The notes beneath the pieces are model-generated. The model was not told the DNA's origin. It worked only from the letters and a program-made list of their open reading frames with translations, and searched no databases. This document shows positions 53,815-64,000 of a DNA stretch of 64,000 bases, in pieces. The DNA lies in the NCBI GenBank assembly GCA_902729315.2, contig LR746268.1, positions 4,457,501-4,521,500 on the forward strand. The letters are read 5' to 3'. A program made the position numbers and the translations under genes. Numbering within the stretch: the first letter of the stretch is position 1; every line of letters begins with the position of its first letter. This DNA is from Spirodela intermedia (lineage: Eukaryota > Streptophyta > Magnoliopsida > Alismatales > Araceae).

Positions 53815-54686
53815 TCTGATTCTTCTGGGGACGTGATGGTGGGGATGGATGGCTCTTAGGAGCCCTGCCAGGGAGAAGACTATGAGGAGAGGGAGAGAGA
53901 GAGAGGGCTGCTATGCTCAGTATATGAGCTCTGTAATTTAACAGCTGCTGACCTCATTTCTCATGGAGAAGAGGCGTTGACTTGGATGCGGGAAGAGCTG
54001 ACAATTAACATGACCAGAAGGTTTGTCCAGTCCAGTCACAGGCCGGGCTAAGGTTTGTGGGTTTGATGTGGATCTTTTTCAGGAAAGCAGAATCAGGAAG
54101 CAAATAGAGCTTGGGGTCTCTTACCCATCTGATTTTTTACTTGAGAAACCGTGCCAAATGGAGCAATTACTTGAGAATTCCACGTCTTAAGATCTTCCTC
54201 AAAAGGGCCCCGGTCAAAGTCAACGTTTCCCGATGACTTTCTGTCCACTAGCACACTGGGTTCTCCCCTTTAGGATCCTCTTTCTGGGTGGTGGTGGTCT
54301 TTCCAAGTGATATCCCTCAATTGAAAGGAAAGTCAGCGTGATGACCGTTATCTTAGTTAGGCTTTGTCACTGTTTGTCTGGGCTCGGGTTTCAATGTCAT
54401 TAAGAGATTTCGGCCCGGCCCGGGGCTTCCCTTGCGGGATCTGGTATGAGTTCTGTATTTTCGGGCTCACTCTGGGCTCGAATTGGGTCATTTAGAGCCC
54501 ATGGCCCGATATCTGATTTTCATCAGAGTATCCTATCTAGTAAATGACAAATATGCCCTCTCTAGCTACGTAAACTACAATATGGGCCCCCGGCTCCTCA
54601 TTTAGAGAACCAGGTTAGGGTTCTGCCAACGGGGAAGGCGCGTGGACGTGAGGGCGGCGCGGGGGAGTTTGAGCTCAGCCGCCAAG
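53815..54686. other. SYD 3' region and RPS8 promoter
   Basis: The first few hundred bases should be the SYD 3' untranslated region. The last 200 bases look like a ribosomal-protein promoter. No coding sequence was recognised. Confidence 0.6.
54583..54622 (+). promoter_or_regulatory. Site II element and telo-box of RPS8
   Basis: A TGGGCC site II word at 54583-54588 and the telomere-like GGTTAGGGTT (54613-54622, AACCCTAACC on the other strand) lie 65-105 bp before the RPS8 ATG. This pairing is a well-known signature of plant translation-machinery promoters. Confidence 0.7.
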
Positions 54687-56773
54687 ATGGGTAAGCACTC
54701 CAGATCTTGTCGCTAGATCAGGCCGGAATCACGTCGGAGATACTTGTCCATTGCTACTTTTCGTCCAACCATGCCGGGTTCTTGTGTCGTTTGCAGGTAT
54801 TTCCCGGGATTCCATGCACAAGAGGCGCGCGACCGGAGGGAAGAAGAAGGCATGGAGGAAGAAGCGAAAGTAAGTTCTCGAAGACTTCTTATTTTTTTCT
54901 GTTACCTTCCCTCAGATTCACCGGCTTTCATTCCAGATTTCTCGTGGTGAAGTAGAGGTTGATCGAGTTTAGCGGTGATTCGGGCTCACTGTTCTTGTTT
55001 TTTGGTATTCTGATCCGTGCTGGTGACATTTTTAAGGTACGAGCTAGGGCGTCAGCCGGCGAACACGAAGCTGTCGAGCAACAAGACCGTGAGGCGAGTG
55101 CGTGTGAGGGGAGGCAACGTCAAGTGGAGGGCGCTGCGTCTGGACACTGGGAACTACTCATGGGGTAGCGAGGCGGTGACCCGGAAGACCCGTATCCTGG
55201 ACGTGGTCTACAACGCGTCCAACAACGAGTTAGTGCGAACGCAGACACTCGTGAAGAGTGCCATTGTTCAGGTCGACGCTGCCCCTTTCAAACAGTGGTA
55301 TCTCCAGCATTATGGCGTCGACATTGGGAGGAAGAAGAAGACCCCTGCGGTAGCCGCCAAGAAGGAAGCCACTGAGGTATCCTATTCATCGTTCATATCC
55401 TGTTCCTCTGTAACCGGTGAATATATAGATTTTTGCCGTCAGTCTCCTTATCCTGCAATGTTTTGAACTCTATCGTAGTTTATTTTCCCATTCATGAGCG
55501 ATTTAATTTCTGCGGTGCTCGTATTGTTTTGTTGAAACTCAGAGGCAGTGATGATTTTGTCCTGGAACCTTACTTTCATGTTTACTACTCTCCTCCCAAA
55601 TCTCACAATTATGTTTTCGTGGATTGCCCATTTCTTGATTGAACGCAGACGTGGATAAATTGAATATGTAATATGCATTTCGAGCATCAGCCCCATCTCT
55701 TGACTGGCTCTTGTCGAGCTATGTCGTAGGATGACCCCTAATCAACTCTTCCTCTCTTCCTTCGCCAGAAATCAGCTTTTCTTCACTGTGTCCTTATCAA
55801 CTTTTCCTCTCTTACTTTGCCGGAAACCAACTGTTCTTCATTGTATCGTAATCAACTTTTCCTCTCTTTCTTCGGCGTAAATCAGCTCTGGTTCATTCTG
55901 TCCCTGATGAACTTTTCACGCAACATTTCTCCCGGCGAAGTAGTTTTTCCCCTTTGTGCTGTGGGGTTGTAGAGCTGCATATAAATCCCAACCAGTGTTG
56001 CTTCGCATCTCGCTTGTGAACGGCTTCTATTAGGCGACCTATTCTTCCTTGGAGTTTTCTAGCATCTGGAGGATCAATATCTTCCTCTCCTGCTTGAATA
56101 GACATAGTGCATTATTGGGCGAGCCAACTTTCTGTCTCTCTATTCTGATCTATCCATCCATAGCTGCCTAATTTCACCCCCGATAATCCCGGTTCTAAGC
56201 CTCTGAAACATGTAGTGGGTGCCATTTTCTAGCTGTCTTCATGTATGAGATTTATAGAGAAGAAATTATCCGGTAGTTTGGCATTAGAGACTGACTGCTG
56301 CATCATTGTCGAATTTAATCGAGAAGATGGAACGGGTTTCTCGGTCTTGGAAAGTAGGCATGAATGTCCGTGATCGTCATTCTAGTAGGAAAGATTGCAG
56401 GGGAGGGAGAAAACTTCTGACGGTTCTTCCCTTGTGGAGTAATTTGAAGCCGGCCATGCGTTCCAGATTTTCTTACCATAATTGAGGATGAACTGGTCTT
56501 GTTCTACATTTCGTTAAATCAGTAGCTTTTCATCGGCCTGCTGATCATTGATTTATCTCGGATAATCTTTCCGGACAGGAGGGCGAAGCCGCCGCGGAGG
56601 AAGGCAAGAAGAGCAACCATGTCACTAGGAAGCTGGAGAAGCGGCAGCAGGGCCGCACCCTCGACTCCCACATCGAGGATCAATTCAGCAGCGGGAGGCT
56701 GCTGGCCGCCATCTCTTCCCGCCCCGGCCAGTGCGGCAGGGCCGATGGGTGCGGCCTCCAAAATCAGACCCAG

Positions 56774-56841
<68 letters not shown>

Positions 56842-56984
56842 TTCTGACTTCCGATTCTATTCTGGTCTCGTTTTATTGACTCAGTTGATTCCCTCGCAGG
56901 TACATCCTGGAAGGTAAGGAGCTGGACTTCTACGTGAAGAAGCTGCAGAAGAAGAAGGGCAAGGGTGGAGCCAGCGCCGCCTAG
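54687..56984 (+). CDS. RPS8: 40S ribosomal protein S8 (eS8)
   Basis: A small-subunit ribosomal protein acting in cytosolic translation. Exons: 54687-54690 (only ATGG), 54797-54869, 55037-55376, 56579-56748 and 56900-56984, all GT-AG and in phase, giving 223 residues, the usual length for plant eS8. Recognisable stretches are [20 protein letters not shown] near the start, [67 protein letters not shown] and [20 protein letters not shown] at the end. The 4-base first coding exon is typical of ribosomal-protein genes, where the ATG sits right at the first splice donor. Intron 3 is 1.2 kb with a 55-bp tandem repeat, and intron 4 contains a long CT microsatellite. Confidence 0.97.
55741..55906 (+). 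repeat. 55-bp tandem repeat in RPS8 intron 3
   Basis: Three adjacent degenerate copies at 55741-55795, 55796-55850 and 55851-55906, each starting ATCAACTYTTCCTCTCTT, and a fourth start (ATGAACTTTTC) right after. The unit is pyrimidine-rich. Confidence 0.9.
56776..56838 (+). repeat. (CT)n microsatellite in RPS8 intron 4
   Basis: A pure CT run of 63 bp in a 151-bp intron, about 60 bp before the acceptor site, so it makes up a large part of the intron. Confidence 0.97.
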
Positions 56985-57955
56985 AGGAGGCTTTAGTTGG
57001 TCCACTCTCTCTCTCTCTCTTCCCCTATAATTTCCTCTGTTTTATGAAAAGTCCCGCGGTTGAACTGAGGGGAAGACACAGCTGTTCTTCCTCGAACCCT
57101 AGAAATTTTGATGTTGATTTCAAGAACCATGAGAGGTATCTATCGTTTGCTACGGTTGACCTAAACCCGAAGCCAAAGCACTAGCTTATTATTATTATTA
57201 TTAAAGTATAAACATTATAGGTCGGCTTGGAGTGGAAACATTGACTTTGCAAATATCACGTCCCCGTCGGCGTAGTGTCAACGTGTGCCGTATGAGTGAA
57301 TGTGGGCATGCCGTCGCCTCCTCAGGTGGGTCAGCCCGAGTGCAACAAGCTCTTCTCCCCCGCGGTATTCCCGGGCTGAGCTATCCGTTGCGGCGGGCCG
57401 GCGGCTGGTTGGATTACGTCTACCTGTTCATTACAGAGATAGCGAGAGAGAGAGACAGACAGACAGACAGAGAGCATTGTCGTGACGGCGGAGATGCCCA
57501 GAGGGTAGGGAGCAACGCCGCCCCGTCTTCAATGGCAGCGTAGGCAACGTCAACCTCGCCTACGCAGACAGGCCACCGGCTCCGGCGAGGGGAGCCGACC
57601 GGCGGGGGGAGGAGGAGGGGCAAGGCTGAAGGTCTTGTCTCTCTCCGACATCAATGACCCTCGACAAGGCGACGCCAGCATGGAACTTCCATCCCGATCG
57701 GCGGAAAATAAAATTAAAAAAAAAGGAAAACCAGAAGGAGGGGGAAGCCATGATCCGTCGCAGCCGATCCGGTTTCTGACAGCGATAGGCTGATGAGCCC
57801 TAGAACCTGAAAGAGGAGGAGAGGAGGAGAAGATGGTTCGGGCAGATTGGGCAATAGATGACGAGGGCTGGCTCGAACTGGGAAATCGGGATCTGGGTCC
57901 CCTCTGATACTCTGCCCCGTCTTTGTTTCTGAGAAGAGAAAGAAGGTCGTCTTCA

Positions 57956-58003
<48 letters not shown>

Positions 58004-58937
58004 ATCTATTTTTCTGGGGTGAATGAGGGGATGTTACAGTCTGGTCAATGGAGGAGGGCGATTATAGAAAGCCCGTCTTCTCCAGGAGGAATCCCCCTTC
58101 TCATCCTCTCGTCGTCCGCAATTAGAGGACCACCGCCGGGGGTTCTGTCGCGGCCGGGATTTGCTCCGCCGCCGTGGTCCCTGTCCGAATTGGGGCACGG
58201 CGAAGGCCCCGCCGTACACAGACACGGATCGCCAAGTTGCGGCGCGTCGCTTTCGGATCTTTCCCAGAATCCCCGCCTCCTCTCCCGGGTTAATCGCCCC
58301 CTCCATCCTCATATCCCTCTGTAAGCAACCTCAGTTCCGTTCACTGGAGATGATCCCACACCAGAGAAACTCTGTATCTCTCTCTCTCTATGCCTTAGTC
58401 TGAGAGGCGCAGTAAGGGCCATGTGAGTTAACCAGGGGGTCTATCCTGTAGACGTCCCCCTCCTCCGACAACGACCGGAGACCTTCTGCGTGCGAGCTCG
58501 GGTCCCCCTCCGCCACAGTGCCCGGCTCCAGCGTAGTCCACGCCAGGAAGGAAGAACACTGTGCGGCGCCGCCGGCGCCGGCGACCTCCCCCCTTCCTCC
58601 CCTCTAATGTCGGCGGGCTCCACCCTCTGACAGTGACCTGATTAATTACCGTTGACAATTCCCGGAGAACAGCGAATAATTACATCTTACATGTGGCGCT
58701 AGAAATCTTCGCACCACTGGATGCCACATTAGTCTACTTTAAAATTTTACAGCCGGCGATCGTCAAGAACAGCTCCAAAAGAATCAGAGTCTTTCCGGAA
58801 GAAGAGCGAGAGGTGGGTAAAGAGAGAGAGAAAGAGGGTAGAGAGGGAGAGGCGGAGCAGCCTCCCGTGTTAGTCTGATGCTCCGCCGCCGCTGGCTATG
58901 TACAGAGGGGCCGGTTCTGGAGGGCTTTCTCCGGGCA
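56985..58937. other. Intergenic region between RPS8 and bHLH genes
   Basis: The two genes converge, so both 3' untranslated regions belong here. The middle (57250-58650) is GC-rich, with a (CT)n run at 57961-57998 and short CAGA and CT tracts. Several open frames exist on both strands, but none shows a domain, signal peptide or consistent splice model. Confidence 0.55.
57961..57998. repeat. (CT)n microsatellite
   Basis: A pure CT run of about 38 bp in the GC-rich intergenic stretch. Confidence 0.96.
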
Positions 58938-61040
58938 TCAGAGCTGGATGGTCATGTGGGTCGCCGCCATTGATGGAAAGCTCTGAGAGGACAATGCGGC
59001 CTCCTGGTTCTGGACGGCGCCCATCTGAACGACGCTGTGAAGGTCGTCCTCCCAGAACGTCATCAGCTGGAGGAGAGGAAGAGAATGCGCCACTGATCAG
59101 TAATTTCTCTCTCTGAAAAACCAGAGGAGGAGAAAAGGACGTCGTCGGAGAGTAGGCGACGATCACCTGAGAGGAAGCGTCCATGAAGCCGGCGAGGGGA
59201 TGGTGGTGCTGGTGGTGGTGGTGGTTCATGGGGCTATGGCTCTCCAGCCCGCCGCCGGTGATAATGCTCTGGAGAGGAGTCTCCTGCTGGGCAAATGAGA
59301 ACGCCGGCGAGGTGGTCTCCGGCGGCGGGAAGACGGAGTGCGCGAGAGATCCCCGCGGCTGATTCATCTGAAACAGGCGGGGGAGTGATGGACCCAATTT
59401 TGACCTAGAAGAACCCCCCGGCGCCAGAGAAGAAGACGAAAATCAGACATCGGATTTACTTACCCCCTTCGGGAGGAGGCTCTCCACGTTGAAATCCAGT
59501 CGCGGGTTCACGGTGGCCAGCTTCATGGAGAGGAACTGCGAGAGAGTAAAGCCCCGGCGAGTTGTTTCAGATTCAAAGGCCGGAGGAGGAAGAAGAAGGC
59601 GGCGGCGGAGGGGCGGCCGCTTACCTCGACTTGGCGCTGCAGCGACTGGACGTAGTTGATGATCTCGTCGAGCATCAGCGCCTTTCCGGTGACCTGCAAA
59701 ATTTACAGAGATTTGGTTCTTCCCAATGTGAGACGACGATCATTTTTATTTTTTCCAAGGAATTCGACGAGGATCACCGGGAGAATGCGGACCTTGTTGC
59801 ATCCGGGAACAAGATCTTGGAGGAACTTCATCCGCTGGCTGATCTTCTCTCTCCTGACCTGCGAGAAGCAGAGGGGCGAGGTGAGAGAGGGAATCGAAGC
59901 ACCGGAGACGGAGATGTGAGTGGAGAGAGAGGAAGGAAGAAGCGGCGGCGCCGCAGCCGCCGGCGACTCACCCTCTCTGCGAGACTGTGGCTGTCGGTGG
60001 CCTGGCCCCTCCTGGCTCTGACGTGGATGTAATCCTGCTTAGGGGGCTCCGCCGGCGACTTGGAATTGCTCCCTTTGTCGTCGCCGGAGTCGCTGTTAGG
60101 CTCCGCCTTGGGCTGCTGCGGCTGGACGTCGTCCTCTCCGGCGCCGGCAGACTCCTCTGACTTGCTTCTCTTCGCATTGGCGTCCTCCGCCGCCGCCGCC
60201 GCCTTCTGCAGAGAAACGGGGAATTCTCCGTCAGTCCCTGAGGTAGGAGGAGAACCCAGAGGAAGAAGGGAGAATTGCAAAGGGAGAATTTACAGTTTTG
60301 CCCCTGTGAGCCGTCTTCCTCTTCCTCCCAGCGCCGCCATCATTACGGGCTCTGGAGCTCTGCTGGACCACCGGCGCCGGCGGCGGCTCCTCCTCCCGAG
60401 CGCCGCCAAATTCGGCGTCGTCCGGCGTGGAAGATCTCGAGAGTCTGGTGCTGCTGAGCCTGGACCGCATGTCCACCTCCAATTGGGACCCGTCAGGCGG
60501 CGCCGCCATGAGAGACTGGCTGCTGGAAACCCTCGACAGCCCTATCTGGCTGCCGTAGCAACGGCCCCCGAAGCAAGAGAGCCTGGCGGCCCTCTCCGCA
60601 AATTCCGGGTCAGCGGCGAAGGCCGTAAGGTGGGTGGTCAGCGGCGGCGGCGGCGGCGCGGAGTTGCCCAATCTGGGAAGATGGTCCACCATGGTGGAGA
60701 GGTTGAGCTTTGGGGGGGAGTTCAGGGGGGTGCTGTAGCAGGAGGTGGCGCCGCCGCCGCCGCCGAAGCGGTGGGACTGCGGCGAGATCTCGCCGGAGTT
60801 GCAGATGCTCCCCAGCCGGCCGATCAGCTCGCGGATGACGAGATTTTCCGCCGCCGACGGCGCCGGGTTGGTGGAGGAAGGAGAGGAGACCATGGAGCTG
60901 AGCGCGGACTCGAAGTGGGCGGCGGCATTCTGGTCAACGTCCCAATTGAAGTGCACGAAGCACGGCGGCAGCTGATCGCCGCCCCCAGCCGCCGCCCCGC
61001 TGCTGATCTGCGGCGGGCATTCGAAGATCTTCTCCTCCAT
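58938..61040 (-). CDS. bHLH transcription factor, bHLH62/CIB-like
   Basis: A nuclear basic helix-loop-helix transcription factor predicted to bind E-box/G-box DNA as a dimer. Exons: 61040-60294, 60205-59972, 59858-59793, 59693-59625, 59535-59464, 59367-59167 and 59066-58938, joined by GT-AG introns of 88-113 nt, all phase 0, giving 505 residues. The N-terminal half has the [20 protein letters not shown] stretch found in the bHLH49/62/77/78 group. The basic region is [20 protein letters not shown], spanning the exon 2/3 junction and carrying the His-Glu-Arg contact residues. Helix 2 is [19 protein letters not shown]. The C-terminal [12 protein letters not shown] is a conserved ending of this group and is only reached by splicing the last 100-nt intron. 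A His-rich patch (HHHHQHHH) lies before that intron. The gene is compact and GC-rich. Confidence 0.93.
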
Positions 61041-61174
61041 GGCGAAGAGAAGACCGAGAGATGAGAGAGAGGAGACAGGGAACTGAGGAGAAAGGAAAGT
61101 TGGGGATGAGAGAGAGAGGTCTGGAGAGGTGGGGAGGGTGGGATTTGTAGTGTGTGGAGAGGAGAGAGATAGTG

Positions 61175-61213
<39 letters not shown>

Positions 61214-62537
61214 TGGGTGAAGGGGGAGGGGATTAAAAAAGAGAGATGTTGACCTAATACGCTAGAGGGACTTCAACCGCGATCGACGGTGAGAAGATGC
61301 CGGGCCTCGAACGTCAAACCAAGCTGCTGGCACCTCCTGCCGTGGAAGCCCACCGGACAGAGGAGAGAGAATGGGACAGAAGAAGAACCAGGAAGAGATA
61401 GAGAGAGAGAGAGAGAACGGATGAGGGCAGTACTCGAAAGCCTTCCCAGCGCCAGTGGACAGAAGAATAGAGACTGACGGAGTGAGAGAAAGTGTAGAAA
61501 GAGAGAATCTTTACCGTGTCAAAACCGGAATAAAGGGAGCTCCCCATCTTCTGGATACTCGGGCAATAAAAGTTGAGAACTTTCTCCTTTTGCCAAGGTA
61601 ATCTCGGAAAATGTGAAGCCCTAGAGAGAGAAGCAGACGGCGCAAGCAAGGGATGACAGATAGAGAGAGAGAGAGATGAGAGATGAGAGGAGGGAGAGAG
61701 AGGGTTCCTGTATTTCATTCGTTCTAATATACTAAAATTCCCTGTTAAAAGATTTTGTCATACAAAACACACCCCCACACCATTTATTTCGAATATTGAG
61801 AAATAATTCCGACAGCCTCGCCACGTAGGCGAGCACGTGCATGCTTATTTGGCACGCGTACGTGCGTATGGTAGCATCGGCGGCGTAAAGGAGGGGAAGG
61901 CGGCGGGTATCTTTCCGTCCAGGCTGTTGACGACTATGGCTTTTTGGCCTTTTGGAGAGTCAGATGTCCAGCAGAAAAATACTTAAAACTTTTCAGGGTT
62001 TAATGATTAATTTTCGAGACAATGGCTTCACGGAATTTTTTCTCTCCTACCCCCTTTTATTATTATTATTTATCGACAAGGGATGCCGTACTGGTCGGCA
62101 TTTGTACGAAAAAACCCCAGAAATGTCCGTCTAAAGCAATGGAGGCCAGACTTTTGGCATCCCCCTTATTGTTGAGAGTGATTTAACAATTCTTAAAAAA
62201 TGGGCGTTTTTTGAGTTTTCTTTTAATATCCAGGACAATCATTGCTGGCACAGTGAAGACTGTGGGAGAGGTTAAAAAGTCAAACCGCGGGAATAGAAAA
62301 TCGGTCCTGGGGAGTTTATTGTTAAGAAAAGTCGGTGGCGAGGGTTGTTTGTTTTTTTCTTTCTTCATCGGTTCGGAAATTTTATTTAAAATTTAGCTCG
62401 CTCTTCAATCATTGTCACTAAATCCCCCCAATCGCGTCGTAGATGAAGGCCCAGCCCGGTTCACACGTGGAGATCACACGTGTGTTGGGGGGAGGAGCTG
62501 GGCCGAGGTTTTTACTGGGCCGCCGTTCAAGGAGCAC

Positions 62538-62539
<2 letters not shown>

Positions 62540-62604
<65 letters not shown>
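62540..62604. repeat. (CT)n microsatellite with one interruption
   Basis: About 65 bp of CT dinucleotides broken once by a G. It is among the longest CT tracts in the window. Confidence 0.97.
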
Positions 62605-62608
<4 letters not shown>

Positions 62609-63741
62609 CCGGAACTTGACAGGTCCACCGTGAGGTCAACATCCTCGGAAGAGGCTCAGATCCCTCTGATCTCCATCCCTGTCAGTCCCACAGACTCAAT
62701 TTACCCTGAACTTTCAGAGATCAAGCCGTTGACTTGAGACACTTTTGGTCAATTCTTACGGATTTAGTTGTCCGATCTCGTCGGAGTAGCAGGGTAGATG
62801 CGGACGTAAAGAGCTCGATGGTCGGTGTAGAAGACAGAAAACTCTCTATTCTTAAGCGTGATTGACGTGGAAACGTCCCCATTTTATACGTGGGATTGAG
62901 CTGCATGCAATATATCCATAAAATAATTTTTTTATATTATTCTGATGATCACCGAACTCGGCAGTTTCATCTGAAAAAAATTATTGTGTGACCCATGACA
63001 CGTAAGTCAATGGCGAGAGATATAGGAAAGGCGGCGCCGGTCATCTTCTTCTTCTTCTTCTTCTCCCGGGATCGAGAATGGAAGCGTTCGACGGGAAGCC
63101 AAAGGCCGACCCCCCCGGCGATTGCCGTCGGCGGTCGACTTGTCGTGCTGTCTCTGCGCGCCTGCTTCCCTCCGCGGGATGTTTGAAAAGATAATGGGAA
63201 GGGCATTCTCAGCGGAAGAGAGAGGAGAGAGAAGAGAGGGGAGACCTGGACAAACGGCAAGGGCATGTGCCCTGCGACTGGTGGCATCTGCCCTGCAACA
63301 TGCACCTAACGCTAATAATGGAGCCAACGAAGGGAAGAGGTAAGGAAGAGATCTCTTCCAAACCCGGAGTTCTCTCTGGCCGAGAGTGATTATAATTGGC
63401 AAGCGCTTCTCCGGCCGGACAAGTTGATGTGCACCACCTGCAGCAAGCAAATATTCCCATGCAGCTCTCTCTCTCTCTCTCTCGCGCTCGTCTGAGGGTG
63501 TTGCGGAGAGGAACCCAATTGAAAAGATGGCAGCTGGGGCTCGGCGGGGCGGCTGCATGGAGGAGGTCTCCCCACCGGTCTATCCAGAACAATAAATATG
63601 GTGGGGGGTCGGGCAAGTTAGATGCCTGACATCGATACCTAACGCTTAATAGAGAATTGAGATTTGAGAATTGAGAAGAGGGAGTTGATGACATTGGGCA
63701 CGTGATAGCCTTCACGATGTATCACCTTTCTAAATCATATG

Positions 63742-63744
<3 letters not shown>

Positions 63745-63786
<42 letters not shown>

Positions 63787-63820
63787 ATCTCTATCTGTCT
63801 ACCTATCTATCTATGTAGCC
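63745..63820. repeat. Compound (CT)n/(TATC)n microsatellite
   Basis: A CT run of about 36 bp continues into imperfect ATCT/TATC tetranucleotide units (ATCTCTATCTCTATCTGTCT and following). Confidence 0.9.
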
Positions 63821-64000
63821 ATCTATTCATTTATCTACTTCTCTCTCGCTATAATAATAGATATACATCTGCTATCCCAGAGAGGAGGAAGAGAGCGTAA
63901 AAGAGAGAGCGACAATGCCCAAGACGACAACAGGAACATCACTAGCGGCAGGAACAGACGGAGGAAGAGAGTAACCCCCCCTCTCTCTCTCTCTCTCTCT

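Larger units (their letters stand above)
61041..64000. other. bHLH upstream region and unassigned end of window
   Basis: The first 700 bases should hold the bHLH 5' leader and promoter on the minus strand, with GA runs at 61180-61211 and around 61400. The rest shows no gene: AT-rich DNA at 61730-62400, a long CT tract at 62540-62604, and a GC-rich part at 63000-63600. Near the right end, (CT)n at 63745-63780 passes into TATC-type repeats, then GA-rich DNA, and a CT run cut by the window edge at 63980. This could be the leader of a gene beyond the window, which is a guess. Confidence 0.5.

Noticed and set aside
55500-56000. TGATGA boxes in RPS8 intron 3, considered as C/D snoRNAs
   Set aside because: No D box (CTGA) at the right distance and no terminal stem.
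61314-61718. 134-codon minus-strand frame upstream of the bHLH gene
   Set aside because: Ser/Leu-rich because of CT tracts; most likely promoter or leader of the bHLH gene.
63007-63558. 183-codon minus-strand frame near the right end
   Set aside because: Includes a GA-repeat-derived Arg-Glu run and a poly-Glu run from a (CTT)n tract, with no domain or signal peptide.

Overview
The window is nuclear DNA of a flowering plant. It carries plant-type split genes: a PUB9-type U-box/ARM E3 ligase, a RABA GTPase, the chromatin remodeler SPLAYED and a CIB/bHLH62-type transcription factor. It also has plant promoter words (TGGGCC/GGCCCA site II elements, a telo-box) and very many (CT)n/(GA)n microsatellites. 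The GC-rich coding ends of the RAB, U-box and bHLH genes next to AT-rich introns fit a monocot, but the sequence alone does not prove that.

Layout. 1-1572: no gene. 1573-3351 (-): U-box ARM protein, two exons. 3352-7563: no gene, microsatellite- and GGCCCA-rich. 7564-10293 (+): TLD-domain protein, eight exons. 11189-11678 (-): a small two-exon gene for a secreted defensin-like cysteine-rich peptide, not visible as a single ORF. 12785-13414 (+): intronless RABA GTPase. 13415-15831: non-coding, with a 390-bp tandem duplication and, near 15.6 kb, a possible U11-binding splicing enhancer. 15832-19872 (-): U11/U12-48K protein of the minor spliceosome, four coding exons. 19873-22996: divergent promoter and 5' leader of SYD. 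22997-53814 (+): SPLAYED-type SNF2 ATPase, 28 coding exons, 4164 predicted residues, with one 6.8-kb final exon. 54687-56984 (+): ribosomal protein S8, five exons. 58938-61040 (-): bHLH transcription factor, seven exons. 61041-64000: no gene found.

Functionally these are mostly unrelated housekeeping and regulatory genes: protein turnover, vesicle traffic, minor splicing, chromatin remodeling, translation and transcription. I found no operon-like cluster or large intact transposon. The most unusual points are the hidden defensin-like gene, the degenerate 60-90-residue repeats in the SYD tail, three GC-AG introns in SYD, and the paired U12-type 5' splice-site words behind the U11-48K gene. All exon models were built by hand from splice signals, reading-frame continuity and recalled family sequence. 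No search or transcript data were used.
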